The translations under genes were made by a program, and so were the position numbers. This document shows positions 23,297 to 34,200 of a stretch of DNA of 55,863 nucleotides, in pieces. Each line of letters opens with the position of its first letter. The first letter of the stretch is position 1. The notes below the pieces were generated by a model that was not told where the DNA came from, did not search any database, and was given only the letters and a program-made list of their open reading frames with translations. Source of the DNA: Bizionia sp. (GTDB taxonomy: Bacteria > Bacteroidota > Bacteroidia > Flavobacteriales > Flavobacteriaceae); NCBI GenBank assembly GCA_020631395.1, contig JAHDHI010000028.1:1-55863 (forward strand), in the 5' to 3' direction.

Positions 23297-25021
23297 ATGG
23301 AACACTTTGTAGTATCGGCTCGCAAATACAGACCCCAAACGTTTAAGGACGTCGTTGGGCAGCAAGCTATAACAAATACGTTGTTAAACGCCATTGATAA
23401 CAATCACTTGGCACAAGCTCTTTTATTTACAGGGCCACGTGGCGTGGGGAAAACCAGTTGTGCTCGTATTTTGGCGAAAATGATCAATAGTGACGGTACG
23501 GAAAGCAATGATGAAGATTATGCCTTCAACATCTTTGAGTTGGATGCTGCTTCCAACAATTCCGTAGACGACATAAGAAGTTTGACAGATCAAGTTCGCA
23601 TTCCTCCTCAAGTAGGGAAATATAAGGTTTACATCATAGATGAGGTTCACATGTTGTCTCAAGCCGCTTTCAATGCCTTTTTGAAAACTCTTGAAGAGCC
23701 ACCCAAACATTGTATTTTCATATTGGCAACTACAGAAAAGCATAAAATTATTCCAACCATTTTATCGCGTTGTCAAATTTTTGATTTCAAACGCATCACT
23801 GTCAAAGATGCCAAGGAATATTTGAAATACATAGCCAAAGAACAAGATATCACAGCAGAGGATGATGCCTTGCACATCATAGCGCAAAAAGCAGATGGAG
23901 CCATGCGTGATGCATTGTCCATTTTTGATAGAGTTGTTAGTTTTTCTGGTAAAAACCTAACTAGGCAGGCAGTCACCGAGAATTTAAATGTTTTGGATTA
24001 CGAAACCTATTTCGCAAGTACCGATCTCATCTTGAAAAACAAGATTCCAGAACTTTTGATACAGTTCAATGAAACTTTATCAAAAGGCTTCGATGGGCAT
24101 CATTACATAGCTGGATTGGCTTCTCATTTTAGAGACTTGTTGGTTTGTCAAAATCCTTTGACCATAGCTCTTTTGGAAGTTGGTGAGCAAACCAAAGCAA
24201 AATATCTAGAACAATCAAAAAAGGCTTCTCAAGATTTTCTGTTACGGGGCATAGATCTCGCGAACGACTGCGATCTCAAATACAAAACTAGTAGAAATCA
24301 ACGTTTACTCGTTGAATTATGCTTAATGCAGCTTGCCTCCATCACTTTCGATGGAGAAAAAAAAAATAGCAAACATTACATAATTCCACCATCTTACTTC
24401 AAAAAAATAGGCATTACTCCCATTCCTGTCTCTAAACCTGAAAAGGCAAAGGACACTAATATCAATTCGCAAACGGAAATTGCAAACAAGAGCCAGACAA
24501 AGGCAAAAACACCTGTACAAACAGGTAACACGTCTCCAAAAATTGTCTTGAACAGAAACAAACGCGTAAGCTCTGGTTTGTCTTTAAGTAGCATTCGAGC
24601 AAAAAAGGAACATGAACTAAAGCAAATAGATGTTGTCGTCGATGAAGAGAACCTGCCTAGGGAACCTTTTTCTCAAGATGAACTCATTGAAGTCTGGAAC
24701 ATATTCATAGATCGATTGAGAAAGGATGGTAAAATGAATTTGGCTTCTATCTTGGGGATTGACACACCAAAATTAAAAGGCACGACCATTTACTTGGAGT
24801 TCCCCAATTCTACTAACAAAGTGGAAGTCGAGAGGCAACAATTCGATTTAATGCAATTTTTACGTAAGTCATTAAACAACTACGACATTAGTTTGAACAT
24901 TGACATCAATGAAGAAATACAAAAAAAGTTTGCCTATACTCCTGATGAAAAGTATGAAAAACTAAAAGAGATAAACCCAAATATAGAATTATTGAGAAGT
25001 CTTTTCGATTTGGACATTTAA
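23297..25021 (+). CDS. dnaX: DNA polymerase III subunit gamma/tau
   Basis: 574 residues. It starts MEHFVVSARKYRPQTFKDVV, then Walker A GPRGVGKTS, Walker B VYIIDEVHMLS, sensor 1 FILATTEKHKI and the SRC arginine-finger motif (LSRCQIFDF). Domain III and a Lys-rich linker (about 380-440) precede a tau-like C-terminal domain. It is the clamp-loader ATPase that ties the replicative polymerases to the loader. The zinc-module cysteines usual in bacterial DnaX between Walker A and B are missing. From memory this is normal for Flavobacteriaceae. No slippery A-run with hairpin marking a gamma frameshift was identified. Confidence 0.95.
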   Translation: MEHFVVSARKYRPQTFKDVVGQQAITNTLLNAIDNNHLAQALLFTGPRGVGKTSCARILAKMINSDGTESNDEDYAFNIFELDAASNNSVDDIRSLTDQVRIPPQVGKYKVYIIDEVHMLSQAAFNAFLKTLEEPPKHCIFILATTEKHKIIPTILSRCQIFDFKRITVKDAKEYLKYIAKEQDITAEDDALHIIAQKADGAMRDALSIFDRVVSFSGKNLTRQAVTENLNVLDYETYFASTDLILKNKIPELLIQFNETLSKGFDGHHYIAGLASHFRDLLVCQNPLTIALLEVGEQTKAKYLEQSKKASQDFLLRGIDLANDCDLKYKTSRNQRLLVELCLMQLASITFDGEKKNSKHYIIPPSYFKKIGITPIPVSKPEKAKDTNINSQTEIANKSQTKAKTPVQTGNTSPKIVLNRNKRVSSGLSLSSIRAKKEHELKQIDVVVDEENLPREPFSQDELIEVWNIFIDRLRKDGKMNLASILGIDTPKLKGTTIYLEFPNSTNKVEVERQQFDLMQFLRKSLNNYDISLNIDINEEIQKKFAYTPDEKYEKLKEINPNIELLRSLFDLDI

Positions 25022-25092
25022 TTTTCCTTTCTTCAAAACCCCAAGCCTATTCTCAATAAATCATTAACTTTACTCAAGATTAAAACTTTAAG

Positions 25093-25671
25093 ATGAATAA
25101 ATTATTAATATTACTGTCTATGGTTCTTATAGGGCTTGTAGTAAGTTGTGACGGTAGAGATCGCGCAAAAAAAAGTAACACAGAGGTTTTAAAAGAACAT
25201 AGACTATTGGATTCTTTTTCTGAAAACATAAGACATTTTCCGGAAGAATACACTGAAACCATTACCGATACCCTATTGAGCAATGGTTACAAAATAAGGA
25301 TTAAAAACTTTACAGACATGAGAAACAGCTATCTGGATGAATTTGAACAAGATTCCATTTTGTATAAACATTATTATAGAGATAGCAAGGCTAAGATTAG
25401 TGTGGCCAATGACAAAGTTGTTTTCGATAAATTAATCGACAAGGCCTTTTTTCTGAATTTTGACAGCAGTTTGACTGATTTTTTCATTGAAGCCAATTTG
25501 GATGGTGTATGGCTCAATGAAGAAAAAACACTTTCAAATTCAAAAATAACCATAGATGTGGTGTTCTGTAAACCTGAATCGGATATTTGCGAATTTTTCA
25601 ATTTGATGATTGATGACAAAGGAGAATATCACATCGTCAATGTTACTGACGAAGAGGAAGAAGACGTTTAA
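25093..25671 (+). CDS. lipoprotein of unknown function (DUF4738-like)
   Basis: 192 residues. A lipoprotein signal, MNKLLILLSMVLIGLVVSC, gives lipidated Cys19. The mature part is acidic with alternating strands and helices, ending in DEEEEDV. It reminds me of the DUF4738 lipoproteins of Bacteroidota, a tentative match. A near-consensus -7 box TAACTTTA lies at 25065-25072. The miaE gene starts 12 bases after its stop, so they are probably co-transcribed. Confidence 0.75.
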   Translation: MNKLLILLSMVLIGLVVSCDGRDRAKKSNTEVLKEHRLLDSFSENIRHFPEEYTETITDTLLSNGYKIRIKNFTDMRNSYLDEFEQDSILYKHYYRDSKAKISVANDKVVFDKLIDKAFFLNFDSSLTDFFIEANLDGVWLNEEKTLSNSKITIDVVFCKPESDICEFFNLMIDDKGEYHIVNVTDEEEEDV

Positions 25672-25683
25672 AAACCAATAATT

Positions 25684-26265
25684 ATGCTAGGACTTAAATT
25701 ACCCACAGACCCTCGTTGGGTCAACATCGTGGAGAAAAACATAAAAGAAATCTTGACAGACCATGCCTTTTGTGAACAAAAGGCTGCTAGTACAGCTATT
25801 TCGTTAATTGTTGGCTTTCCTGAATATACAGATCTAGTTCAAGAAATGATAGCCTTGGTAAAAGAAGAAATCAGCCATTTTAAGATGGTACACGACAAAA
25901 TCATAGAAAACGGTTGGACCTTGGGCCGTGATCGCAAAGATGATTATGTTTCCCAATTGCTTAAATTCTTTCCAAAAGGCGGAAGCAGAACCACGCAATT
26001 GGTACATAGATTGTTGTATGCTGCTTTGATCGAGGCGAGAAGTTGTGAACGTTTTAGGCTTCTTTCTGAAGAACTCGAAGATAAAGTATTAGCCGAATTT
26101 TACAGAAACCTAATGGTTAGCGAAGCAAACCACTATACTATGTTCTTAGGTTTTGCAAGACAATACGGCAACAGGGAAGAAGTCGATCAGAAATGGCAGG
26201 ATCTATTGGATCACGAAGCAGAAATAATGAAATCACTAAGTAAATCCGAAACCATACACGGCTAA
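25684..26265 (+). CDS. miaE: tRNA-(ms2io6A37)-hydroxylase
   Basis: 193 residues, usual length. A ferritin-like four-helix diiron fold is indicated by EQKAAS, EEISHFKMVH (ExxH), EARSCERFRLL and SEANHYTMF (ExxH). The enzyme hydroxylates the isopentenyl group of ms2i6A at position 37 of certain tRNAs, using oxygen. It follows the lipoprotein gene by 12 bases and is closed by a hairpin terminator. Confidence 0.92.
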   Translation: MLGLKLPTDPRWVNIVEKNIKEILTDHAFCEQKAASTAISLIVGFPEYTDLVQEMIALVKEEISHFKMVHDKIIENGWTLGRDRKDDYVSQLLKFFPKGGSRTTQLVHRLLYAALIEARSCERFRLLSEELEDKVLAEFYRNLMVSEANHYTMFLGFARQYGNREEVDQKWQDLLDHEAEIMKSLSKSETIHG

Positions 26266-26344
26266 TGGAATCTCATTGTGAATGATATTGAAATGCAATA
26301 TAGATATCTTAGAACAAGTAGATTAAAAAATATTCCATAAACTA

Positions 26345-26375
26345 AAAAAGCCAATACATTATGTATTGGCTTTTT
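26345..26375. terminator. bidirectional terminator between miaE and the convergent barrel gene
   Basis: Stem AGCCAATACA (26349-26358), loop TTA, TGTATTGGCT (26362-26371), with A-run on the left and T-run on the right, so it can work in both directions. Confidence 0.85.
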
Positions 26376-26394
26376 GGTTTGCATATGGTTTGGT

Positions 26395-26928
26395 TTAGAA
26401 CTTTACTCCCAATCCTATCTGGATATTTGTATTTATTGCATCTAGCTTTACTTCATCATCAAAGATGTTCGTAAGTCCGTAAGCATATCTTAAATCTAGG
26501 AAAAAGGTGTCAGACAACATATATTCCAATCCTGCCAATGCAGAAAAGGAAAGGTTTTGCATACCATCTTCATAGGCATGAACCTTCAAATTTGTCAATG
26601 GTCCCAATCCAATCGTTATTAGATCGTTTATCTGGTATTTGAAAAGTACCGGCAATTGAATATAATCAATTCGTAAAGCCTCTTCTTGTGCTCCTTCTGC
26701 CGAAAACTGAAGTTCAGGTGCTATGGCCAAAGACTTGGACAAACTATACTCTCCAAAAAAACCGATGGCAAATCCGTTTCTGTGCCTATTCTCAACCCCA
26801 GCTGGTACTTCAGGATCAAAATCTAAATTAGAAATGTTATATCCTATTCTAACTCCCGTTTTAGAATCTTGAGAGAAACCATAGAATACACAAATAAGAA
26901 AAGCTAGAGAGAGTAATGTTTTTTTCAT
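26395..26928 (-). CDS. outer-membrane beta-barrel protein (PorT/OmpW-like family)
   Basis: About 177 residues from the ATG at 26928 (an in-frame TTG lies 12 bases upstream but the ATG gives a clean signal peptide MKKTLLSLAFLICVFYGFSQ). Alternating strands with typical barrel phrases: GVRIGYNISNLDF, GFFGEYSLSKSLAIAPELQF, YIQLPVLFKYQIND, LGPLTNLKV, FFLDLRYAYGLTNIF, ending IQIGLGVKF with a terminal Phe as in outer-membrane proteins. This is the common outer membrane beta-barrel family of Bacteroidota. Specific role unknown. Confidence 0.85.
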   Translation of the reverse strand: MKKTLLSLAFLICVFYGFSQDSKTGVRIGYNISNLDFDPEVPAGVENRHRNGFAIGFFGEYSLSKSLAIAPELQFSAEGAQEEALRIDYIQLPVLFKYQINDLITIGLGPLTNLKVHAYEDGMQNLSFSALAGLEYMLSDTFFLDLRYAYGLTNIFDDEVKLDAINTNIQIGLGVKF

Positions 26929-27020
26929 AATTAATTTCAAATATTTTTTGCTTGATTAATTTCAGTTGAGCTAATATATATTATTTTCATATATAATATG
27001 TAATAATAAGATAAAGTGCA

Positions 27021-27932
27021 TCATTTTAACTTTGTATGACTCAAAATCGTATCATTATACATACTTTTTATAATACCATCTGCCAATCCTATCTTAGGGA
27101 CATACATATCCTTGGCTCCACTCCATTTCATTGCAGACAAATAAATTCTTGTTGCAGGAATTATCACATCGGCTCTATCTTGATTTAAATCCAACTCGGA
27201 AATACGTTCTTCATAGGAGTAGCTTTGCAACATGTTGTAGTATGATGTCAGATAAAAGTACGTCAATGGCTTACCCAATGACTTTCCTGAGATCTTGAAT
27301 ATCTTATTGATGTTTCCACCAGATCCTATGACCTCCAATTTCTCATAATGCTTCGTTTCCGCCTTTATCCATTGTTCCAGATCCTGCCAAGTCTCTTTCT
27401 TGACGATGTCGTTGAGAAGCCTGACCGTACCTATCTTGAAGGATCTCGAGGTTTTGCTTTTCCCATTGTGTATTACAGTGAATTCCGTACTACCTCCACC
27501 AACATCTACATATAGGTAGGTTTTGTTCTTGTCTATGTACGAGTGTAGGTCTGTAGCAGCTATGATTGCAGCCTCTTCCTCTCCTCCTATGATGTCTATT
27601 TTAATGTTCGTTTGCTTGAATATCTGGGTTGCCAACTTTTTACCATTATTTGCCTCACGCATCGCAGATGTTGCGCAAGCCTTGTATTTATGCACTCTAT
27701 GGGATTTCATGAGCAACTTGAAGGCTTGCATGGTATCAAGCATTCGTTCAATATTTTCTTCGGAAATCTCATCTTTTAAAAACACATCTCCTCCCAATCG
27801 AATGGGCACGCGCACCAAAGAGCTCTTTTTGAATCGCGTAGACTTCCCCTTTTCTTCTATTATATTGGATATAAGCAACCTGACTGCATTGGAACCTATA
27901 TCTATGGCGGCATATTTTTGAATTTTAAGCAT
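27021..27932 (-). CDS. ppx: exopolyphosphatase/guanosine pentaphosphatase (Ppx/GppA family)
   Basis: 303 residues, the short form with only the ASKHA ATPase-like core. N-terminal AAIDIGSNAVRLLI is the phosphate-1 motif. Then ATSAMREANNG, GGEEEAAI (catalytic Glu region) and LYVDVGGGSTEF, the phosphate-2 motif. It degrades polyphosphate and/or pppGpp. It begins one base after the stop of ppk1, so it is expressed together with the enzyme that makes polyphosphate. Confidence 0.93.
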   Translation of the reverse strand: MLKIQKYAAIDIGSNAVRLLISNIIEEKGKSTRFKKSSLVRVPIRLGGDVFLKDEISEENIERMLDTMQAFKLLMKSHRVHKYKACATSAMREANNGKKLATQIFKQTNIKIDIIGGEEEAAIIAATDLHSYIDKNKTYLYVDVGGGSTEFTVIHNGKSKTSRSFKIGTVRLLNDIVKKETWQDLEQWIKAETKHYEKLEVIGSGGNINKIFKISGKSLGKPLTYFYLTSYYNMLQSYSYEERISELDLNQDRADVIIPATRIYLSAMKWSGAKDMYVPKIGLADGIIKSMYNDTILSHTKLK

Positions 27933-27933
27933 C

Positions 27934-29994
27934 CTAATTCTCTAACTTGGCTTTTAAATAATTGTAGGTGGCAAATTGAGCTCTCACTTTTTCTTCTTTG
28001 CTGTTTTTGTATGCATTCGATTGAGACTCGTTCAAAATTCTAGCTTTTACGTTGTCGCTCCAACAAATGTTGAACGTATCGATGAGTTCCTCCTTTATGT
28101 CTTTGTCGTAGATGGGACAACTCACCTCCACCCTATTCTCAATGTTACGGGTCATGAAATCCGCTGAGGATATGTATACTTTTGGCTCATCGTCGTTGCA
28201 AAACATATAAAGTCGCGTATGTTCCAAAAACTTATCTATGATGCTTATCACCTCTATGTTTTCACTCATCCCTTCAACTCCGGGAATTAGACAACAAATG
28301 CCTCTTACTATCATTTGCACCTTTACTCCAGCCCTGCTGGCCTCATATAGCTTATCGATCATCTTGTAGCTGGAGATGCTATTCATCTTCAACCTGATGT
28401 AGGCCTGTTTTCCTTTCTTTTTGTTTGAGATTTCTTGATCTATCAACTTGAAAAAGGAATTCTGAGTATAGTGTGGTGAAGTGATTATATGCTTGTATCT
28501 GTATATCTTATAATTGACTTCGAAGAAGTTAAACACCTTGTTCAAATCTTTCAATATCTTTTGATTTGAGGTGAACAGGGTATAGTCCGTATAGATCTTT
28601 GCCGTGGATTCGTTGAAATTGCCAGTACTCACAAAACCATAGCGGTTGGTCTTGTTTTCTTCTTCTCTTTCAATTACACACATTTTACTGTGTACTTTCA
28701 ATCCTTGTACTCCAAATATCAAGTTTACACCTTCACGTTGCATTTGCTCTGCATAGTCTATGTTGGCTTGCTCATCGAAACGTGCTTGAATTTCCATGGA
28801 GACCGTGACCTTCTTTCCATTTTTTGCGGCATTTATCAATGAACTGGCGACATGAGAGACCTGAGCCAATCTATATATCGTGATTTTTATGGTCTTGACT
28901 TTTGGATCCAAGGCAGCTTCCCGTAAAAACTTGACTACATATGCAAATGTGTTGTATGGTGCATATTGCAAGTAATCCTTTTTGGATATGGCCTCAAAAA
29001 TACTATTCTGCAAACTCAGCCCTTTAATTGGCAAGGCCTGTATCTTCGCGTATAGTAGATCTTCCCTTCCCAAACTAGGAAACTTCATATAGTCTCTCCT
29101 ATTATGATAGCGTCCTCCTGGGATAATGCTATCAGTAGACTCAATCCCCATTTTACTCATCAAAAAGTGCAAGGTCTCATTTCCTATGGTCTTGTCATAG
29201 ACAAAGCGAACAGGCTCTCCATCCAATCTCCCTTTTACACTGTTGCTTATCTTCTCCATGAAGCTCTTGCTCAAATCACTCTCTAGATCCAACTCTGCAT
29301 CTCTAGTGATTTTAATCATATGGGCACTTATCGACTTGTAATCGAAAATATTGAATATGTCATCCAAACAATAGCGCAATAGATCGTCTATCATTATGAT
29401 GTAATTCTTACCATCTTGTTCTGGTAGAACTATGAAACGATTCATATTCTTTGAGATCTCTATCAATGCAAATTGGTTTTCATTGGACTCCAAAGTCATA
29501 TTTATTGCCAAGTAAGCAGCACTGTCTTTCAAATTGGGAAGCTGTATCAAGTCATTCAAGATGATTGTAACCAAAGCAGGGCTTACCTTTTGGATGAAAT
29601 ACTCCTTTATAAAATCGTGTTGAGATGCATTGATTTGGGTTTCATTGATAATGAAAATATTTTCTTCCTCCAAATGCGACTGAATATCACTAAGAATTTT
29701 CAAGCTTTGTGATTGCTGTTTAATAACGGTTTGCGTTATTATATCCAACAATTCGGACGCTTTTATTCCCCCCAATTGGCTTTTCCCTCCTTTACCTGCA
29801 TAATCAATTCGTTTTACAGTTGCATAACGCACCTTGAAAAATTCATCCAAGTTATTGGAGAAAATACCTAGAAATCTGAGACGCTCTATTAAAGGAACTG
29901 TAATGTCGGATGCTTCCTGAAGTACTCTAGCATTAAATTGTAACCAACTTAATTCTCTATTTATGTATACATTGTTAGGATTGTTTTTTACCAT
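27934..29994 (-). CDS. ppk1: polyphosphate kinase 1
   Basis: 686 residues. It starts with YINRELSWLQFNARVLQEA, typical of the PPK1 N domain. Catalytic histidines are seen in VHSKMCVIE (autophosphorylated His) and LEHTRLYMF, with TGNFNESTAKIYTD between them. The enzyme reversibly makes polyphosphate from ATP. Operon partners: sixA upstream (same strand, 39-base gap) and ppx immediately downstream. Confidence 0.96.
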   Translation of the reverse strand: MVKNNPNNVYINRELSWLQFNARVLQEASDITVPLIERLRFLGIFSNNLDEFFKVRYATVKRIDYAGKGGKSQLGGIKASELLDIITQTVIKQQSQSLKILSDIQSHLEEENIFIINETQINASQHDFIKEYFIQKVSPALVTIILNDLIQLPNLKDSAAYLAINMTLESNENQFALIEISKNMNRFIVLPEQDGKNYIIMIDDLLRYCLDDIFNIFDYKSISAHMIKITRDAELDLESDLSKSFMEKISNSVKGRLDGEPVRFVYDKTIGNETLHFLMSKMGIESTDSIIPGGRYHNRRDYMKFPSLGREDLLYAKIQALPIKGLSLQNSIFEAISKKDYLQYAPYNTFAYVVKFLREAALDPKVKTIKITIYRLAQVSHVASSLINAAKNGKKVTVSMEIQARFDEQANIDYAEQMQREGVNLIFGVQGLKVHSKMCVIEREEENKTNRYGFVSTGNFNESTAKIYTDYTLFTSNQKILKDLNKVFNFFEVNYKIYRYKHIITSPHYTQNSFFKLIDQEISNKKKGKQAYIRLKMNSISSYKMIDKLYEASRAGVKVQMIVRGICCLIPGVEGMSENIEVISIIDKFLEHTRLYMFCNDDEPKVYISSADFMTRNIENRVEVSCPIYDKDIKEELIDTFNICWSDNVKARILNESQSNAYKNSKEEKVRAQFATYNYLKAKLEN

Positions 29995-30033
29995 ATTTTA
30001 TTAAAATTAAACAAATATACCCTATTGAGCCGA

Positions 30034-30528
30034 CTATTTTAAATCTTTTGGGAATACTGTCCTTACCGTATTTCCTTTTTTAAGCTGCTCCCAAGAGTCA
30101 ATTTCAAAATGAATTTCAATAAAACCACAAGTCGGTACATTGTCTATGATTATGTCTCCATAGGTATTTACAAAATTGGTAATCGCATAATTATGACCAA
30201 AGACCATCAGTTTATCGATGGATTTATCACAAAGTCTAATAACATTCGTTAATTCATTTCCAGAAAAATCATAAAGTCTTTCATCCAATGAAAGACCTAT
30301 TCGGTTTAAGTTTAGATGCCTTATAAAAAGACTTGCAGTTTCCTTAGCCCTTTCCGCGTCGCTAGAAAGAATCAAATCAGGACTCAAATCACTACTAAAC
30401 AAACTGTTACAAACCAAAAAAGCATCTTTAATGCCCCTTTTCTTCAAAGGACGCCTGTGATCTTTCAGATTATGCTCCCAAGATGACTTGGCATGTCTCA
30501 CTAAATACAAAATTCTCATGTCGTTCAT
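30034..30528 (-). CDS. sixA: SixA-type histidine phosphatase
   Basis: 164 residues. The histidine phosphatase motif LYLVRHAKSSW gives RHAK with catalytic His12. Partner arginine is in SSDAERAKETA, and the second His in VFGHNYAI. E. coli SixA dephosphorylates the PTS protein NPr; homologues in Bacteroidota probably act on other phosphohistidines. A second ATG (30519) nine bases in is an equally good start. First gene of the sixA-ppk1-ppx row. Confidence 0.88.
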   Translation of the reverse strand: MNDMRILYLVRHAKSSWEHNLKDHRRPLKKRGIKDAFLVCNSLFSSDLSPDLILSSDAERAKETASLFIRHLNLNRIGLSLDERLYDFSGNELTNVIRLCDKSIDKLMVFGHNYAITNFVNTYGDIIIDNVPTCGFIEIHFEIDSWEQLKKGNTVRTVFPKDLK

Positions 30529-30803
30529 CTGATTTTACCTACACATTATCGAAATCACGTGATTAACAATACTTTATATCGAGTAAATATGTGCTTTAAC
30601 TCATTTATTTGACCCTAAACTAAATTCATAAGTACTTTAGTATTGCTATTAACGTAATGATAACTTAAACATAAAATAATTGTAGCTTGTTAAATTAATT
30701 ATTTTTCAATTGTATTTCACCTAATTGAAAATATGATTATTCACTTTAGTATGTGAACGAGATAAAAATATTTTTTTGCGCCCAATTTTATTAGACACAA
30801 AAT

Positions 30804-31253
30804 ATGAAAAAATTACTCCCCCTTACAATTCTATTGTTCATTAATATACAATTTGTTTACAGTCAAGATGGTTTTGAACTTTCTAGACTAAAAAACAGTG
30901 ATGTTCCAGTGAATGAAAAAGTTCATCTTTATCTTTTTCAATTGGAGAACAATACCAATCAACCTCAAACCTATGCATTCAAGATTGAAGAAGCTGATTG
31001 TAAAGATAATCTACACGGTAAGCATTCCGAGCTTCAATTTGAATTCCATGACACGTCGAAGAACAAAAAACTGGATAGAATTGTCGTAGGCAAAAAACAA
31101 AAAAGTCAATTCTTTGTAAAAACCATTGTACCAACAAATGCAAAATTGTCTACTTGGAATTGCAGTAACATTGCCTTATACAACACTCTAACCAAAGAAA
31201 AACAATTGGTAAACATAGTTTCTTTTATACAAGATCCTAAAAAAGCAAACTAA
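30804..31253 (+). CDS. small secreted protein preceding the T9SS adhesin
   Basis: 149 residues with a signal peptide (MKKLLPLTILLFINIQFVYSQ). The remainder has beta-strand character and two cysteines (EEADCKDN, TWNCSN). No family recognised. The adhesin gene begins one base after its stop (TAATATG), so the two are surely co-transcribed. It is probably an accessory factor of the adhesin system, which is inference. Confidence 0.78.
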   Translation: MKKLLPLTILLFINIQFVYSQDGFELSRLKNSDVPVNEKVHLYLFQLENNTNQPQTYAFKIEEADCKDNLHGKHSELQFEFHDTSKNKKLDRIVVGKKQKSQFFVKTIVPTNAKLSTWNCSNIALYNTLTKEKQLVNIVSFIQDPKKAN

Positions 31254-31254
31254 T

Positions 31255-34200
31255 ATGGCCTCAAAAAAATCAATACAAAACGGTAAAAGTATAAAGTTGA
31301 AGTTCATAATAATGTCCATACTCACGTTGATGGGGATTGAAGCACATGCTCAAGTTCAAGAGGCATTCACACCAAGGTTCAATGAAACCGTAAATGGTGA
31401 TGTGACCATAATCGCAAACAACATGCTTTCAAGAACTGCTACGAGTAATTTTTCTGGCCCTGGCAACAACCACGACTTTACAGACAACGTATATGTAGAT
31501 ATAGACAATGACAATACTACTTTCAACTCGAGTAATGCTAATTTTATCAATCCAAAACCAAACATATCCTGTCTATCAATAAAGAAAGTCCTTTTGTATT
31601 GGGCAGCTGCAGACAAGGAACCCAATGATCTTGATCCAAACTCTGAAAATCAACCCAATTGGAATTATTACAATGTGAAATTGATGTTGCCTGGTCAATT
31701 CTTCTATTCTACCATAACTGCAGACGAAGTCATATTCAGAGGTAGAGATGAAGTTGCACATTTTAGCAACGATCCATATGTTTGTGTAAAGGACATAACA
31801 AATTTAGTTACCAATCTTACAACACCTTACGGGACCTATCAGGTGGCAAACGTAGAAGCCAAAACAGGTAGTCTTTTCGAACATGTCACGGGTGGAATCA
31901 CAGGAACTTCTGGAGGTTGGCAAATAGTTTTCGTATACGAAAGCCCAGTAATGTCTCCCAAGAACATTGCCTTGTTCGATGGTTATGCCCATGTCACAGC
32001 TACTCAAAACAATTTTGACATCAATTTCAATGGATTTCAAACCGTTCCAACTGGAAAGGTAGATGCGGATATAATCATTGGCGCACTTGAAGGGGACAGG
32101 GACTTAGGTGGAGATCAATTACAGATAAGAAACACCAGCAACTTTTTTGAAGCCATTTCTTCTTCACAAAGAGATGCAGATAACTTCTTCAATAGTAAAA
32201 TAACCAACAATGGATTACCTTTCATTAATAGAACCCCAGCAAGTCAAAACACTTTGGGTTTCGATTCTGCCAAATTTAGACTCTCAAACACTGGAAATAG
32301 TGTCATAGGTAACAATCAAACTTCTGCGACATTGAGATTGACATCAAATCAGGAAACCTATGGGTTGTTTCTAGTAGGATTGTCCGTCGATGTATGGCTA
32401 CCGGATTTGGCACCGATAACGCTAACTTCAACCCCTCCCATAAACACTCCCCAAGATGTGGGAACAACTCTCAACTTCGGATTCAACATTGAAAACAACG
32501 GTAATGACGATGCCGTAAACCTTCAAATTACGACAACCATAGCTCCAGAAATTGATTTGGTACAACCTATAACAGGGCTTCCAAATGGGGTAACTTACAC
32601 TTATAATGCATCGACTGGATTATTGACCTTTTTTGTGGCCAATGGATTGGTTGATGTAGGAGATCCTGAATTGAACATTCAATATCAAGTTGTCATTAAA
32701 GATCAATGTTATTTCTTGGAAAATGGTTGTCCTTCAAATTTCACGACTCAATTTACGGCAACATACAATGGTGTTTTAAATCCGGACCTTCAAACTACCA
32801 CAACTTCTAACACTGTTGATGGTTGTGGTGTTGGTGATGAACAACCAACAGTTGTTACGATCAATCAACCGGACGAAGCCAATTGGGTAACCAATGCAGG
32901 TGGTCTGGATGTGTTCTTGGAATGTGAAGACACCAATGGGCTGATCAATGCCCAATCGCTTGTGCCTGTGGTCTCTTGCCCAAACTTGACCCCCATAAAA
33001 ACCCAAGGAAATTTCATCCCCGATGCAACATGTAACAGTAATGGAACTTATACCAATACTTGGAATTTCACAGATGACTGCGGTAGAACCATAGCCGATT
33101 TTGTTCAAACCATAACCATTCAAGATACAACTGGACCAGACTTGTCCAATTGCAACGTAACCGACCAAAACGAAGATTGTACGGCAAGCGACAACGAATC
33201 CATTGCAGACCAATGGAATGCAGACAACATTGCCGCATTGCAAGCTTGTGCCACGGACGAATGCGATGACGACTTGTCCACTCAAATCACTTCGGACTAC
33301 GACTTCGACAACTTGAACACGGTATGCGGCCCTTGTGGGAACATTACCGTAAACTATACGCTAACGGATGATTGTGGCAATGCAACGACCATCGCTGCAA
33401 CCCTCACATTCGGGGATGCCACTGGACCGGACTTGTCAAACTGTAGCGTAACCGACCAAGCCTTGGAATGTACGGGCACCGACAACGAGACCCTTGCAGA
33501 CCAATGGAATGCAGACAACATTGCTGCCATAGAAGCTTGCGCCAACGACATATCCGTCTCGGTGACCTCCAACTACGATTTTGGAAACCTGTCCTCCACT
33601 TGTGGTTTGGGTGGGACAATACCTGTGACATATACGGCTACAGATGCCTGTAACAACTCGACGACATTAAATGCGACGCTTACCTTGGAAGACACCAACG
33701 GACCCGACTTGTCCAACTGTAGCGTCACAGACCAATCCTTGGAATGTGCCGGCTCCGACAACGAAGCCACCGCAGACCAATGGAATGCAGACAACATTGC
33801 GGCGTTGCAATCCTGTGGTACTGACACTTGTGATGCCAATGCGACCAACACGGTGACTTCGGATTACGACTTCGGAAACCTCTCCTCCACTTGTGGAATG
33901 GGTGGAACCATAGCCGTGACATATACCGTGTCCGACGATTGCGGAAACTCGACGACATTAAATGCAACGCTTACCTTGGAAGACACCAACGGACCCGACT
34001 TGTCCAACTGTAGCGTCACAGACCAATCCTTGGAATGTGCCGGCTCCGACAACGAAGCCACCGCAGACCAATGGAATGCAGACAACATTGCGGCGTTGCA
34101 ATCCTGTGGTACTGACACTTGTGATGCCAATGCGACCAACACGGTGACTTCGGATTACGACTTCGGAAACCTCTCCTCCACTTGTGGAATGGGTGGAACC

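Noticed and set aside
32776-33285. 169-codon minus-strand open frame
   Set aside because: Antisense shadow over the adhesin repeats, where codon bias keeps opposite frames open.
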